DNA from: an uncultured Bacteroidales bacterium
GTDB lineage: Bacteria; Bacteroidota; Bacteroidia; Bacteroidales; UBA932
Direction: 5' to 3'
DNA length: 64,000 bases
Assembly (NCBI GenBank): GCA_949294195.1
Contig: CASFGK010000028.1
Span: 62,001-126,000, forward strand
In this document: positions 7,836 to 17,444 of the stretch, one piece after another
Position numbering within the stretch: the first letter of the stretch is position 1
Layout of the letters: each line of letters starts with the position of its first letter
Translations under genes and position numbers: made by a program
The notes under the pieces: model-generated
What the model saw: the letters and a program-made list of their open reading frames with translations, nothing else
Database searches by the model: none
Told to the model about the DNA's origin: nothing

Positions 7836-9395
7836 TTATCTTTCAATCCTGGCTGCACAGTTGATACCGTCAAGGGCTGAAGAAACGATTCCGCCGGAAT
7901 ATCCGGCACCTTCTCCGCACGGATACAGCCCCTTTATCCGGACATGCTCACAAGTATCCGGATCGCGCGGTATACGTACCGGAGAAGACGTTCTGGACTC
8001 GACTCCAAGCAGCAGAGCTTCATTGGTATAATATCCCCGCATCTTCCTGTTTCCTATTTCCGGGAAAGCATATTTTAGTCTGAGCGCGACATGACGGGGA
8101 AGAAGCTCATGCAAAGGAGCCGACACCGCACCGGGATGATAAGAAGTGGCAGGCAGACCTGTCGAAACCACACCTCTGCAGAAGTCCATCATCCTCTGAG
8201 CAGGAGCCTTTACCGATCCTGTAAAGCGGAACATGGACTGCTCCACATCTCTCTGGAAATTAAGAAGGGACAAGGCCCCGAACCGGGAATACTCCGGAAG
8301 ATCCTCAGGCTCGACCGACACCACGACACCGGAATTCGCCCACCTGGAATTACGGGCGGAATTCGACATTCCGTTAAGAACCACCTCACCGGGTCCTGTA
8401 GAAGAAGGAACGAGCACTCCTCCAGGGCACATGCAGAAAGAAAAGACGCCCCTTCCCTCTACCTGCGTCACGAAAGAATACTCGGCCGCAGGCATAAACG
8501 GCTGGTATTTGCCATGATACTGTATTTTGTTGATAAGTGACTGAGGATGCTCGACACGTACACCAAGAGCAAATCCTTTGGCCTGAATCTCCCACCCCTT
8601 ACTGTCGAACATCGCATATATGTCCCTGGCAGAATGCCCCGTCGCAAGAATGACATTGTCTGCTGCAAACTCGGATATGGAAACGGCTCCGTCTCCGGAA
8701 CGGTGCTCTGCAGTGACAGAAAAGCTTCCGTCCGGTCTCTTTTCTATATCCGTCACTCTGGTACTGAAATGATATTCTCCCCCATGGCCGGTGATACACT
8801 TGCGTATGTTCTCTACTATGACCGGAAGCCGGTCGCTTCCGATATGCGGATGCGCATCTATAAGTATAGACGGATCAGCCCCAAACGCTACCAGCTGATA
8901 CAGGACCTCCCGGATATCTCCCCGCTTGGAAGATCTGGTGAAAAGCTTGCCGTCCGAAAAAGTGCCGGCTCCACCTTCTCCGAAACAGTAGTTCGAATCG
9001 GGATTCACGATGCCTTCCCTGGAAAGCTTCGCCATATCGAACTTCCTCTTGTGAACATCCTTGCCCCTCTCCAGAACAACAGGTTTCAGTCCTTTCATCA
9101 GCAGGCGGAGCGATGCGAACATGCCGGCAGGACCGGCGCCGATGACAATGACAGGTCTGGAATCGCTTACATCCTTATACTCCGGAATATGGTACTCGAT
9201 ACAATCCTCTCCTGCCTTATATGCCTCGATCCTGTAGCGGTACAGGATCCCGCCTCTGGCATCTATGGATCTGCGGACTATCCTGTAGCGCGCCACGGCC
9301 TTCGGCGAAACGCCGAGAGCACGTGCAGCAGCGGCGACAATCTGTTCTGAAGCGGGTTCCGAACCTATCGGACATGCGATTTCAATTTCTTTCAT
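7836..9395 (-). CDS. COG2509-type FAD-dependent dehydrogenase
   Basis: This 519-residue flavoprotein belongs to the uncharacterised NAD(P)/FAD-dependent dehydrogenases (COG2509). It has an N-terminal basic region of about 80 residues that resembles a THUMP/ferredoxin-like add-on (SPKAVARYRIVRRSIDARGG), then the FAD-binding motif VIVIGAGPAGMFASLRLL and GLKPVVLERG. A family-typical SNYCFGEGGAGTFSDGKL follows, and the C-terminus has GLYPCGEGAGYSGGIVSSALDGI, the second FAD segment. Substrate unknown. The gene follows tsaD on the same strand after 33 bases and may share its transcript. No signal peptide or membrane helix is apparent. Confidence 0.88.
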   Translation of the reverse strand: MKEIEIACPIGSEPASEQIVAAAARALGVSPKAVARYRIVRRSIDARGGILYRYRIEAYKAGEDCIEYHIPEYKDVSDSRPVIVIGAGPAGMFASLRLLMKGLKPVVLERGKDVHKRKFDMAKLSREGIVNPDSNYCFGEGGAGTFSDGKLFTRSSKRGDIREVLYQLVAFGADPSILIDAHPHIGSDRLPVIVENIRKCITGHGGEYHFSTRVTDIEKRPDGSFSVTAEHRSGDGAVSISEFAADNVILATGHSARDIYAMFDSKGWEIQAKGFALGVRVEHPQSLINKIQYHGKYQPFMPAAEYSFVTQVEGRGVFSFCMCPGGVLVPSSTGPGEVVLNGMSNSARNSRWANSGVVVSVEPEDLPEYSRFGALSLLNFQRDVEQSMFRFTGSVKAPAQRMMDFCRGVVSTGLPATSYHPGAVSAPLHELLPRHVALRLKYAFPEIGNRKMRGYYTNEALLLGVESRTSSPVRIPRDPDTCEHVRIKGLYPCGEGAGYSGGIVSSALDGINCAARIER

Positions 9396-9428
9396 TGCGT
9401 ATTCTATCAGGATTTCATAAGGGATATC

Positions 9429-10451
9429 CTACCGGAATTCGGCGATTCTGGAAACCGGAGCTACATCCAGTCCCGTCCTTTCTCCGTGCAGATAATGGAA
9501 ATAGCCGGCTATCGCTATCATCGCGGCATTGTCAGTAGTAAACTTGAATTCAGGAAGATAGGTAACCCATCCGCGTTTCTTTCCTTCTTCAGTGACAGCA
9601 GTGCGAAGTCCGCTGTTTGCAGAAACGCCTCCCCCGATGGTTATCTGTTTTATGCCTGTCTGTCTGGCTGCCTTTACCAGCTTGTCCATCAGGATTTCAA
9701 TAAGGGTCCTCTGGAATGAAGCGCAGATATCCTCCTTGTTCTTCTCCATAAAATCAGGGTCAAGGGCCAACTGGTCCCTTACAAAATACAGCAGGGAAGT
9801 CTTCACCCCGCTGAAACTGTAATCCAGGCCCGGGACATGAGGCTTGGAGAAATGGAATCTATTCGGATCCCCGAGCTTTGCAAGCCGGTCTATTACCGGA
9901 CCTCCCGGATACCCGAGTCCCATCATCTTGGAGCACTTGTCAAACGCCTCTCCTACAGCATCGTCTATAGTCTGGCCGAGAATCTCGAAATCAAGCGGAC
10001 TGTTCACCTTCACAATCTGGGAATTTCCGCCTGAAACCAGCAGACAGAGATACGGGAACTCAGGGACAGGCATATCCTTGTCATATTGTTTTATGAAGTT
10101 GGCAAGTACATGCCCCTGAAGGTGATTTACTTCAATAAGAGGCCTGTCCAGAGCTATTGAAAGTCCCTTTGCGAACGAAGTTCCGACAAGCAGCGAGCCG
10201 AGCAGTCCGGGTCCGCGGGTAAATGCGATGGCCGTGATGTCCGAAGCCTTTATGCCTGCCCTGTCTATTGCCTGGCTTACCACAGGGACTATATTCAGCT
10301 GATGCGCCCTGGAAGCCAGTTCAGGGATAACCCCTCCGTATGCTTTATGCACATCCTGGCTTGCCAGCACATTGGACAGCAGATAGCCGTCTCTGATTAC
10401 AGCAGCGGATGTATCGTCACAAGAAGATTCGATGCCCAATATTATATCCAT
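9429..10451 (-). CDS. tsaD: tRNA N6-adenosine threonylcarbamoyltransferase
   Basis: TsaD transfers the threonylcarbamoyl group to A37 of tRNAs reading ANN codons. The 340-residue length is normal. The ASKHA fold is seen in LGIESSCDDTSAAVI at the N-terminus. The metal-binding HxxxH motif appears as NHLQGHVLANF, and the ligand-binding segments LVSGGNSQI, DDAVGEAFDK and ITIGGGVSANSGLR are intact. In this window mtaB encodes the enzyme that further modifies the t6A product to ms2t6A. The gene is divergent from tamB, with two promoter boxes facing away from each other in the 82-base gap. Confidence 0.97.
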   Translation of the reverse strand: MDIILGIESSCDDTSAAVIRDGYLLSNVLASQDVHKAYGGVIPELASRAHQLNIVPVVSQAIDRAGIKASDITAIAFTRGPGLLGSLLVGTSFAKGLSIALDRPLIEVNHLQGHVLANFIKQYDKDMPVPEFPYLCLLVSGGNSQIVKVNSPLDFEILGQTIDDAVGEAFDKCSKMMGLGYPGGPVIDRLAKLGDPNRFHFSKPHVPGLDYSFSGVKTSLLYFVRDQLALDPDFMEKNKEDICASFQRTLIEILMDKLVKAARQTGIKQITIGGGVSANSGLRTAVTEEGKKRGWVTYLPEFKFTTDNAAMIAIAGYFHYLHGERTGLDVAPVSRIAEFR

Positions 10452-10479
10452 AATTTTACAACGCTTTTCCTTCGGTCGG

Positions 10480-10487
10480 CAAAATTA
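10480..10487 (-). promoter_or_regulatory. -7 box of tsaD promoter
   Basis: TAATTTTG on the minus strand, 29 bases before the tsaD ATG, matches TAnnTTTG exactly. Confidence 0.5.
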
Positions 10488-10500
10488 CGAAATAAATCAC

Positions 10501-10508
10501 TACTTTTG
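10501..10508 (+). promoter_or_regulatory. -7 box of the tamB operon promoter
   Basis: TACTTTTG matches TAnnTTTG exactly. Its position downstream of the only upstream in-frame ATG (10432) is what makes the tamB start codon problematic. Confidence 0.55.
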
Positions 10509-10533
10509 TAAGTTTCACATAAATTGCATCATC

Positions 10534-13500
10534 ATAAAAAAGGCTCTGAAAATACTGTGGCTGACGGCAGTTGCCGTAGTGTCCGTCATAATTGCGGGGA
10601 TGCTGGCCGTCCAGACCCCGCAAGTCCAGACATTCCTTTCCCGGAAAATCATGGACAGAATCACCACAGGGGCCGATGCCGGAATATCTTTCGGGAAAAT
10701 CCACATACGTCCTTTCAATACCATAGTCATCAAGGACCTTAAGGTCGTCGACAGGAATCCTTCAGCCCCTGATGCCCTGGATACCTTATTCAAGGCCGAA
10801 TATGTCATTGCCAGATTTTCGCTCAGAGGACTCAGGGAGAAGGAAGGCCTGCATATCGGAAGGGCCTATGTGCGCGGAGCAGAGATGAATCTGGTAATCG
10901 AAGAGCATCAGACCAACCTCGAAAGGATGTTCGGCATCCGTAAAGACAGGGAGAAAAAAGACGGGAAAGGAGACGTTTTCGATATCAGGAGAGCCATGGT
11001 GGACAGAATGAGATTCAGACTGCAGAATTTCAGGCACGACTCTCTGCAGACAGCAAAGGGAGGTATCGACTGGAACAGTCTGGACATATACGACATCACT
11101 GTCGAAGCCAGGAACATGCGGCTCTCTGACAAAGTCATGTCCGGGACTCTCGACCTGCTTTCCTTCAAAGAAAAAAGCGGATATGCATGCAGTTCCATAT
11201 CCGGAAGCGCCAGGATAGGGCACGGTGCCGCCGTCATCGAAAACCTGAACATCACCGATGTCTGGTCATCTGTCAATATCCCTGAATTCAGCATGAGCTA
11301 TATGACAGCCAAGGATTTCAAGGATTTCATACACAATGTAGTACTTGATGCGTCCGTCCGCCGGAGCAGTCTGGGAGCGAAAACACTTTCATTCTTTGTC
11401 CCGAGTCTTGGAAACGCATCATTCACGCTTGACATACCGTCGGCATCGGTCAAAGGGACAGTGAATGACCTGACCGTAGAACGACTGGAAACGGATATCC
11501 GGGAACAAGGAATGCACCTTTCCCTCAGAGGCGAAATAAGCGGACTGCCGGAAACGGACAATCTTAAGACAGACCTGAGAATTGACAGCCTGAAATTCTC
11601 GACTTCATCCGTCGAAGGTATCCTGAGGCTAATTTCAGGAGACAGCACACCTGAAATATCAAAGTATGCAAAAGGCAGCGACTTCACGTTCAAAGGCAAG
11701 GCGGAAGGCCCTGCAGACAGCTTGGAACTGGAAGGGACGTTCCGGTCGGATATAGGCGTCATCGTACCCAGACTTACAGTTACGGGACTTGCCGACAGCA
11801 GCAGGGACACCAGGATTGCAGGAACGCTCCGGACCCGGAATCTGGATATAGGGAAAGCCGTCGGAAACAGACTCGTACACGGGTGCGACATGTTTGCCAG
11901 GCTATCGGCTTCCTTCGGAGCGGAAGGCCCGAGTCTGGTCATTGACTCGCTTATGGTAAGCCGCCTGAATATGAATGGCTACGACTACAAAGGCATAGCG
12001 GCAGCCGGCACTCTTGCCAGGAAAGCTTTCAACGGAAAGATAATCTGCAGCGACCCGAACCTGAATTTCCTTTTCCAGGGACTGTTCACATTCTCGAACA
12101 AGACACAGAACGCCCTGTATAGATTCTATGCGAACATCGGATACGCGGATCTGAATGCACTCAATCTTGACAAACGGGGAAAGTCCATAGTCAGCCTTCA
12201 GACCAGTGCAAATTTCAACAGGATCAGAAGCAGCGACATGCTTGGCAATATCCGCATCAGTGACATCAAGCTGGAAAACGGGGACGGGAAATATGATATC
12301 GGGGATATCTCCGTCTCATCCCTTTCGAGCGATTCGCTCTACCGTGTCAGACTGAGTTCCGGTTTTGCCGAAGGCACATTCAGCGGGACCGGCACATTAT
12401 CGAATTTCATCCGTGACGCCAAGGACCTTACAATACGAAGACAGCTCCCGGCCATTTACCAGGATTCCACATATCTCTGGAACGGGAACAGATATGATTT
12501 TTCCTTCAGGTTCTACGATACCATGGACCTGCTGGCGTTTCTTGCTCCGGGCCTGTATATCGCAGAAAACACCTCATTTAACCTGCGCATCGGGAATGAA
12601 GGGACGATGGAAGGAAAGCTGGCATCGCAGAGACTCGCCTTCAGGGAGCAGTTCATAAAGGACATGACCCTGGATATCAGGAATGATGAATCCGGGCTCA
12701 CGGGAGAGCTTGCCGGCGAATTGATAAACGTCGCCACACTCTCCCTGAAAAACAACGTTTTCAGGATTTTCGCCAACAAGGACCATATAGGCGCCGGCTA
12801 CTCTTATGACAACCAGGGAGAGCTTGTCAACAGAGGAGAACTCTACATTCTCGGAGATCTGTACAGGGACGAAGAAGACAAACTCCTGTACAAAATATCA
12901 CTTCTGCCGTCAAGCATTTATCTCAACGCCAGAGAATGGAGCATCCTGCCTTCCGAAATGACAGTCCGCGGAAAGGATATCAATGTCGGCAACATAGAAT
13001 TCCAAAGCGGAGAGCAGTCTCTGAAAATACACGGAGGGGTATCGGATTCCGGGCGGGACACCCTCTTTCTGGATATGGAAAGATTCGATATCTCCATCAT
13101 GAATCCGCTTCTGGGAAAATCAGCGGCATTTGCCGGAGCGGCAAGCGGAAATGCGTCGCTTGTTTCGGCACCAGGCAACAAATCCCTTCGGGCGGAATTC
13201 ATCTGTGACTCCACAAGCATCTCCGGAGCCGGGATGGGCACCGTAGTGTTCGGAGGAGACTGGAACAAGGCAGACAGGAACATCAACGCCTCCATAAAGA
13301 ACTCCTATGCCGGGAAGAGCAGTTTCGACATAACGGGAAGCTACAGCCTGAAACGCAAATATCTGGATGCATCAGCCAGGTTTGACGGACTGGACATATC
13401 ATGCATGTCACCATATCTGAGCAGCATATTCAGCGAGACCTCCGGCAAGTTGTCAGGCGGATTCTCGGCAAAAGGAAGACTCGGAGCACTGGATGTGGAA

Positions 13501-15048
13501 AGCGAGGGAGCACGCCTTGACGATGCCACCTTGCGCATAGCCTTTACAAATGTGCCGTACACTGTCAGCGGAGGCTTCCGGCTGGACAGCAGAGGAGTCT
13601 ACTTCGACAGTATCACACTCGCCGACAGATTCGGGAACAGAGGGAATGTCACCGGAGAAATTTCATTTGACAATTTCAAGGATATAAGATTCGACACCGG
13701 AATCAATGCAGAAAGGATTGAATGCATAAACCTTGACGAAAGGATGAACGAATCCTTCTACGGCAATATTTTCGCGACTGCCGGAATCTCGATTACAGGA
13801 CCGCTCAATTCCATGAAAATGGCAATTGAAGCCACTACGACAGGTCAGGGGCAGCTGCATGTACCTGTCTCGTCTTCAGCCAGCTCATCATCCAGCGACC
13901 TGCTTACTTTCAAGAAAGTGGAGACAAATGAGGCTGTTGACCCGTACGAGGCCATGCTGTCACGTTTCCGGAAACAGGAAAAAGCCAAAGGGAATTTCGA
14001 AATAAACCTGACAGTTGCAGCCACACCGGGACTTCAGGCCTTTGTCGAAATAGACAAAGCCGCCGGCAACGTCCTTTCCGGCTACGGTTCCGGCACAATC
14101 GACCTGGATATCAATCCGAAACGGGACATATTCAACATCAACGGAGACTATACACTTTCGGGAGGGAACTACAGGTTCGTTGCAATAGGCCTTGCAAAAG
14201 ACTTTTCCATCAATGAAGGAAGTTCCGTGAAGTTCAACGGAGATATCATGGAAAGTACCCTGGACATCGAAGCCACATACACGACAAAGACATCACTGGG
14301 AGTCCTGATAGCGGATACATCATCTGTAAGCTCCAGAAGGACAGTCGAATGCGGAATTCACATATCAGACAGGCTGCGAAACCCGAGACTCGATTTCAGC
14401 ATCAATGTCCCCGACATCGACCCGACTGTAAGGGCAAGGGTGGAAAGTGCTCTCAGTACGGAAGACAAGGTCCAGAAGCAGTTCCTGTCGCTGCTCGTAT
14501 CGAACAGTTTCCTGCCGGATGAACAGTCAGGCATAGTCAACAACACCTCGCTGCTGACCTCAAGCGTCTCGGAAATAATGTCGAACCAGCTCAACACCAT
14601 ATTCCAGAAACTGGACATTCCTCTGGATCTGGGGCTGAACTACCAGACCAATGAAAGGGGCAACGATATCTTCGATGTGGCCGTATCCACCCAGCTGTTC
14701 AACAACAGGGTGATAGTAAACGGAAACATCGGGAACAGGCAGTATTCTTCCGGTAATACGAACGGGGATGTCGTGGGCGATCTCGACATAGAAATCAAGA
14801 TTGACCGTCCCGGCGCATTCAGGCTGAATCTCTTCTCTCATTCTGCAGACCAGTACACGAACTATCTCGACAATTCCCAACGGAACGGAATTGGTCTCAC
14901 ATACCAGCAGGAATTCAACTCCTTCAAAGAGTTTTTCCGTAACCTGTTCTCAGGAAAGAAACGCAAGGAAGCCATGCAGAGGAAGGAAGAAAAAGCTTTG
15001 ATAAATGAAGAAAAAGTGACAATACAGATACAGGATGACAACGACTGA
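10534..15048 (+). CDS. tamB: TamB/DUF490-type inner-membrane protein, probably started at a non-AUG codon
   Basis: This is a very large AsmA/TamB-like protein (about 1504 residues) thought to bridge inner and outer membranes and take part in envelope assembly or lipid transport. One membrane helix (about residues 5-24, LWLTAVAVVSVIIAGMLAV) anchors a long beta-rich periplasmic region. The C-terminal DUF490 domain is recognisable (SGYGSGTIDLDIN, FNINGDYTLSGGNYRF, and LGLNYQTNERG). The protein sequence KKALKILWL begins right after an ATA codon at 10534. The only ATG in frame upstream (10432) lies inside tsaD and upstream of the promoter box, and the first in-frame GTG (10579) would destroy the helix. 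The exact start is therefore uncertain. It heads an operon with the methylase gene, overlapping it by 14 bases. Confidence 0.85.
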   Translation: MKKALKILWLTAVAVVSVIIAGMLAVQTPQVQTFLSRKIMDRITTGADAGISFGKIHIRPFNTIVIKDLKVVDRNPSAPDALDTLFKAEYVIARFSLRGLREKEGLHIGRAYVRGAEMNLVIEEHQTNLERMFGIRKDREKKDGKGDVFDIRRAMVDRMRFRLQNFRHDSLQTAKGGIDWNSLDIYDITVEARNMRLSDKVMSGTLDLLSFKEKSGYACSSISGSARIGHGAAVIENLNITDVWSSVNIPEFSMSYMTAKDFKDFIHNVVLDASVRRSSLGAKTLSFFVPSLGNASFTLDIPSASVKGTVNDLTVERLETDIREQGMHLSLRGEISGLPETDNLKTDLRIDSLKFSTSSVEGILRLISGDSTPEISKYAKGSDFTFKGKAEGPADSLELEGTFRSDIGVIVPRLTVTGLADSSRDTRIAGTLRTRNLDIGKAVGNRLVHGCDMFARLSASFGAEGPSLVIDSLMVSRLNMNGYDYKGIAAAGTLARKAFNGKIICSDPNLNFLFQGLFTFSNKTQNALYRFYANIGYADLNALNLDKRGKSIVSLQTSANFNRIRSSDMLGNIRISDIKLENGDGKYDIGDISVSSLSSDSLYRVRLSSGFAEGTFSGTGTLSNFIRDAKDLTIRRQLPAIYQDSTYLWNGNRYDFSFRFYDTMDLLAFLAPGLYIAENTSFNLRIGNEGTMEGKLASQRLAFREQFIKDMTLDIRNDESGLTGELAGELINVATLSLKNNVFRIFANKDHIGAGYSYDNQGELVNRGELYILGDLYRDEEDKLLYKISLLPSSIYLNAREWSILPSEMTVRGKDINVGNIEFQSGEQSLKIHGGVSDSGRDTLFLDMERFDISIMNPLLGKSAAFAGAASGNASLVSAPGNKSLRAEFICDSTSISGAGMGTVVFGGDWNKADRNINASIKNSYAGKSSFDITGSYSLKRKYLDASARFDGLDISCMSPYLSSIFSETSGKLSGGFSAKGRLGALDVESEGARLDDATLRIAFTNVPYTVSGGFRLDSRGVYFDSITLADRFGNRGNVTGEISFDNFKDIRFDTGINAERIECINLDERMNESFYGNIFATAGISITGPLNSMKMAIEATTTGQGQLHVPVSSSASSSSSDLLTFKKVETNEAVDPYEAMLSRFRKQEKAKGNFEINLTVAATPGLQAFVEIDKAAGNVLSGYGSGTIDLDINPKRDIFNINGDYTLSGGNYRFVAIGLAKDFSINEGSSVKFNGDIMESTLDIEATYTTKTSLGVLIADTSSVSSRRTVECGIHISDRLRNPRLDFSINVPDIDPTVRARVESALSTEDKVQKQFLSLLVSNSFLPDEQSGIVNNTSLLTSSVSEIMSNQLNTIFQKLDIPLDLGLNYQTNERGNDIFDVAVSTQLFNNRVIVNGNIGNRQYSSGNTNGDVVGDLDIEIKIDRPGAFRLNLFSHSADQYTNYLDNSQRNGIGLTYQQEFNSFKEFFRNLFSGKKRKEAMQRKEEKALINEEKVTIQIQDDND

Positions 15049-15766
15049 AAATCAAATCGCAGGCAAAGGGCGCCTGCTGCTGATTCCTTCTCCCATCGGA
15101 GACAACGAGCCTTCCGAAGTGATTCCGGCCCCTGTGCTGGAGATTCTGCGCGGAATAACCGTATTCGTGGTGGAAGAAGTGAGGACTGCACGCAGATACC
15201 TTTCCAGGGCAGGACTCAAGGGGCATATAGAAGCCCTGGAGTTCCACGAACTTAACGAACATACCAGACCGGAAGAAATCGATCAGTATATCGGGCTTTT
15301 CGACGGAGGTAATGATGTCGGCCTTATATCGGAAGCAGGACTTCCCGCAGTTGCAGATCCGGGCGCCAGACTGGTGGAACTGGCCCACAGGCACGGAATA
15401 CAGGTGGTCCCTTTTACAGGGCCTTCATCCCTGATGCTTGCACTGATGGCTTCAGGACTCAACGGCCAGTCATTTGCGTTCTGCGGTTATCTCCCGGCAA
15501 AGCCGGACGAGAGAAAGGCAAGGCTGAAATCACTTGAAAAACATTCGGCAAACACAGGGCAGACCCAGATATTCATCGAAACACCGTACAGGAACGATGC
15601 CATGCTGAAAGACATACTCTCCTGCTGTCACGACAGCACGCGTATATGCATAGCCGCTGACGTTACCATGCCGGACGCATTCATCAGGACACTGACCGTC
15701 GGACAGTGGAAAAGGACAGATACGGTCATCGGCAAGCGGCCGGCAGTTTTCCTGATGCAGGGATAG
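15035..15766 (+). CDS. RsmI-like SAM-dependent (tetrapyrrole-methylase fold) methyltransferase
   Basis: This is a SAM-dependent methylase of the COG0313 group that contains RsmI, the 16S rRNA C1402 2'-O-methyltransferase. The 243-residue protein has GRLLLIPSPIGDN at the N-terminus, the conserved EEVRTARRYLS, the GLISEAGLPAVADPGARLVELAHRHGI loop typical of RsmI (substrate and SAM site), and VPFTGPSSLMLALMASGL. It is somewhat shorter than E. coli RsmI (about 286), as is common for the Bacteroidota paralogue. It overlaps tamB by 14 bases and precedes folB. Identity as true RsmI or a paralogue cannot be settled here, so no symbol is given. Confidence 0.85.
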   Translation: MTTTENQIAGKGRLLLIPSPIGDNEPSEVIPAPVLEILRGITVFVVEEVRTARRYLSRAGLKGHIEALEFHELNEHTRPEEIDQYIGLFDGGNDVGLISEAGLPAVADPGARLVELAHRHGIQVVPFTGPSSLMLALMASGLNGQSFAFCGYLPAKPDERKARLKSLEKHSANTGQTQIFIETPYRNDAMLKDILSCCHDSTRICIAADVTMPDAFIRTLTVGQWKRTDTVIGKRPAVFLMQG

Positions 15767-15795
15767 GAAATTGTCTGACCTGAAAATATAATATT

Positions 15796-16167
15796 ATGGG
15801 AATACTTGAACTCGAAGGAATGGAATTCCATGCATGCCACGGCTGTCTGGAGCGCGAGAAAATATCCGGAAATCTTTTTACTGTCGATTTCAGGGCGCAA
15901 ACCGACATGGAAGCCGCGGCTGAAAGCGACCGGCTTGAAGACGCACTTGATTACGGGAAAATATACGATATCATAGCAGAAGTGATGAACGGAGAGCATT
16001 CGGACCTGCTGGAACATCTTGCCGGAAAAATCATAAGGAGCATTGCAGCAGGATTTCCCGAGCTGGAAGACTTCTCGGTAAGAGTATCCAAACGCAGACC
16101 TCCTGTAAACGGAGTCGCGGCATGGTCAAGAGTAACGCTCTGCCACAACCATAAAAACAGGAAATGA
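15796..16167 (+). CDS. folB: Dihydroneopterin aldolase
   Basis: FolB converts 7,8-dihydroneopterin to 6-hydroxymethyl-7,8-dihydropterin and glycolaldehyde in folate synthesis. The 123-residue length is normal. Characteristic segments are LEGMEFHACHGCLEREK (the pterin-site FHxxHG with the following acidic residue), the Glu-rich middle RLEDALDYGKIYDII, LLEHLAGKIIRSI with the active-site Glu, and VRVSKRRPPV near the end with the conserved Lys-x-x-Pro-Pro. It sits inside the tamB operon. Its stop overlaps the mtaB start as ATGA, so the two are translationally coupled. Confidence 0.95.
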   Translation: MGILELEGMEFHACHGCLEREKISGNLFTVDFRAQTDMEAAAESDRLEDALDYGKIYDIIAEVMNGEHSDLLEHLAGKIIRSIAAGFPELEDFSVRVSKRRPPVNGVAAWSRVTLCHNHKNRK

Positions 16168-17423
16168 AAAAAAAGATAGCTTTTGTGACTCTCGGATGCA
16201 AACTTAACTATGCCGAGACATCGACATACGAAAGAGGATTCTTGGAATCAGGCAAATTCGAAGCCGTTCCATGGGATGCCCATGCAGACATGTATCTGGT
16301 GAACACATGCACCGTAACAGAGCATTCCGACAAGAAATGCCGCAACATCATCAGAAAACTCCACAGAGTGTCACCCGATGCGGAAATCATAGTTACAGGA
16401 TGCTATGCCCAGATGAAAAAGTCGGAAATAGAGAAAATAGAAGGAGTCCGGTTCGTATTCGGAGCCGAAGAGAAAACATCCGTCGTCAGTACCGTTCTGC
16501 GGCATCTTGAGGGCAATGACGGTCCGTGCGGCTCTGAAATTTCTTCATTCCTTCCGGCATACTCCAGCGGGGAAAGGACCAGGTCCTTCCTCAAGGTACA
16601 GGACGGATGCGACTATTTCTGCGCATATTGTACTGTGCCGTTTGCAAGAGGAAGAAGCAGGAATATTCCCATTGCGGATATCGTGGCACAAGCACATGAG
16701 ATTGCAGCAAAAGGCATAAAGGAAGTGGTGCTGACCGGTGTGAATACCGGGGATTTCGGCAAGACAACCGGCGAATCCTTCCTGGACCTGATAAAGGCTT
16801 TGAACGGAGTGGACGGTATAGAAAGGTACCGGATTTCTTCCATAGAACCGAATCTCCTGACAGAAGAAACGATAGACTGGATAGCATCCGGCACGAAATT
16901 CCTTCCGCATTTCCACATTCCGCTCCAGGCGGGCAGTGATACGATTCTGAAGGAAATGGGGAGGAGATACGATACGGCAGCCTTCGAGCAGAAGATAAAT
17001 TACATACGTGACAAAATGGAGAAGCCGGGAGCTCCTGAAGTTTTTTTCGGAATAGACGTAATAGTCGGTTTTCCTGGTGAAAGCGACGACCTGTTCATGG
17101 AAACATACAGCTTTCTGAAAGACCGGATCAGACCTGCATTCATCCACATCTTCCCATACTCCAGAAGGAAAGGCACCAGGGCCGATGCCATGAAAAACCA
17201 GATACAGGACTCTGTCAAGACAGACAGAGTCAGGATGCTGGAGGACCTGTGCGGGAAACTTCACTCCGAATTCATAGCAAGGAACAGAGGAGTACATGAA
17301 AAAGTGCTGTTCGAGAGCTCGGACAAAAACGGGAAAATGTTCGGCTACACAGGGAACTACATCAGAATCGAAAGGCCGTATGATGCAGACCTTGTCGGAA
17401 AAATCGTTGACATGACCATTTAA
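16164..17423 (+). CDS. mtaB: tRNA t6A37 methylthiotransferase
   Basis: MtaB is a radical SAM enzyme that adds a methylthio group to t6A37 to give ms2t6A37. The 419-residue protein has the three-domain layout of the family. The N-terminal UPF0004 domain with its cluster cysteines lies in FVTLGCKLNYAE, NTCTVTEHSDKKCR and VTGCYAQ. The radical SAM core has the CxxxCxxC motif in DGCDYFCAYCTVPFARG, and a TRAM-like tail lies around VLFESSDKNGKMFGYTGNYIRIE. MtaB rather than MiaB is supported by CKLNYAET and the AYCTVP-type signature. It starts within the folB stop codon. Its substrate nucleoside is made by the TsaD encoded in the divergent unit upstream. Confidence 0.94.
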   Translation: MKKKIAFVTLGCKLNYAETSTYERGFLESGKFEAVPWDAHADMYLVNTCTVTEHSDKKCRNIIRKLHRVSPDAEIIVTGCYAQMKKSEIEKIEGVRFVFGAEEKTSVVSTVLRHLEGNDGPCGSEISSFLPAYSSGERTRSFLKVQDGCDYFCAYCTVPFARGRSRNIPIADIVAQAHEIAAKGIKEVVLTGVNTGDFGKTTGESFLDLIKALNGVDGIERYRISSIEPNLLTEETIDWIASGTKFLPHFHIPLQAGSDTILKEMGRRYDTAAFEQKINYIRDKMEKPGAPEVFFGIDVIVGFPGESDDLFMETYSFLKDRIRPAFIHIFPYSRRKGTRADAMKNQIQDSVKTDRVRMLEDLCGKLHSEFIARNRGVHEKVLFESSDKNGKMFGYTGNYIRIERPYDADLVGKIVDMTI

Positions 17424-17444
17424 CCGGATTGGGAGAAACACACT

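Noticed and set aside
8091..9350. Several plus-strand frames opposite the COG2509 dehydrogenase gene
   Set aside because: They overlap a clearly conserved minus-strand gene throughout and have no domain or promoter.
10432..10533. tamB start at the ATG at 10432
   Set aside because: It lies within tsaD on the opposite strand and upstream of the tamB -7 box, and the added residues show no similarity to a signal sequence.
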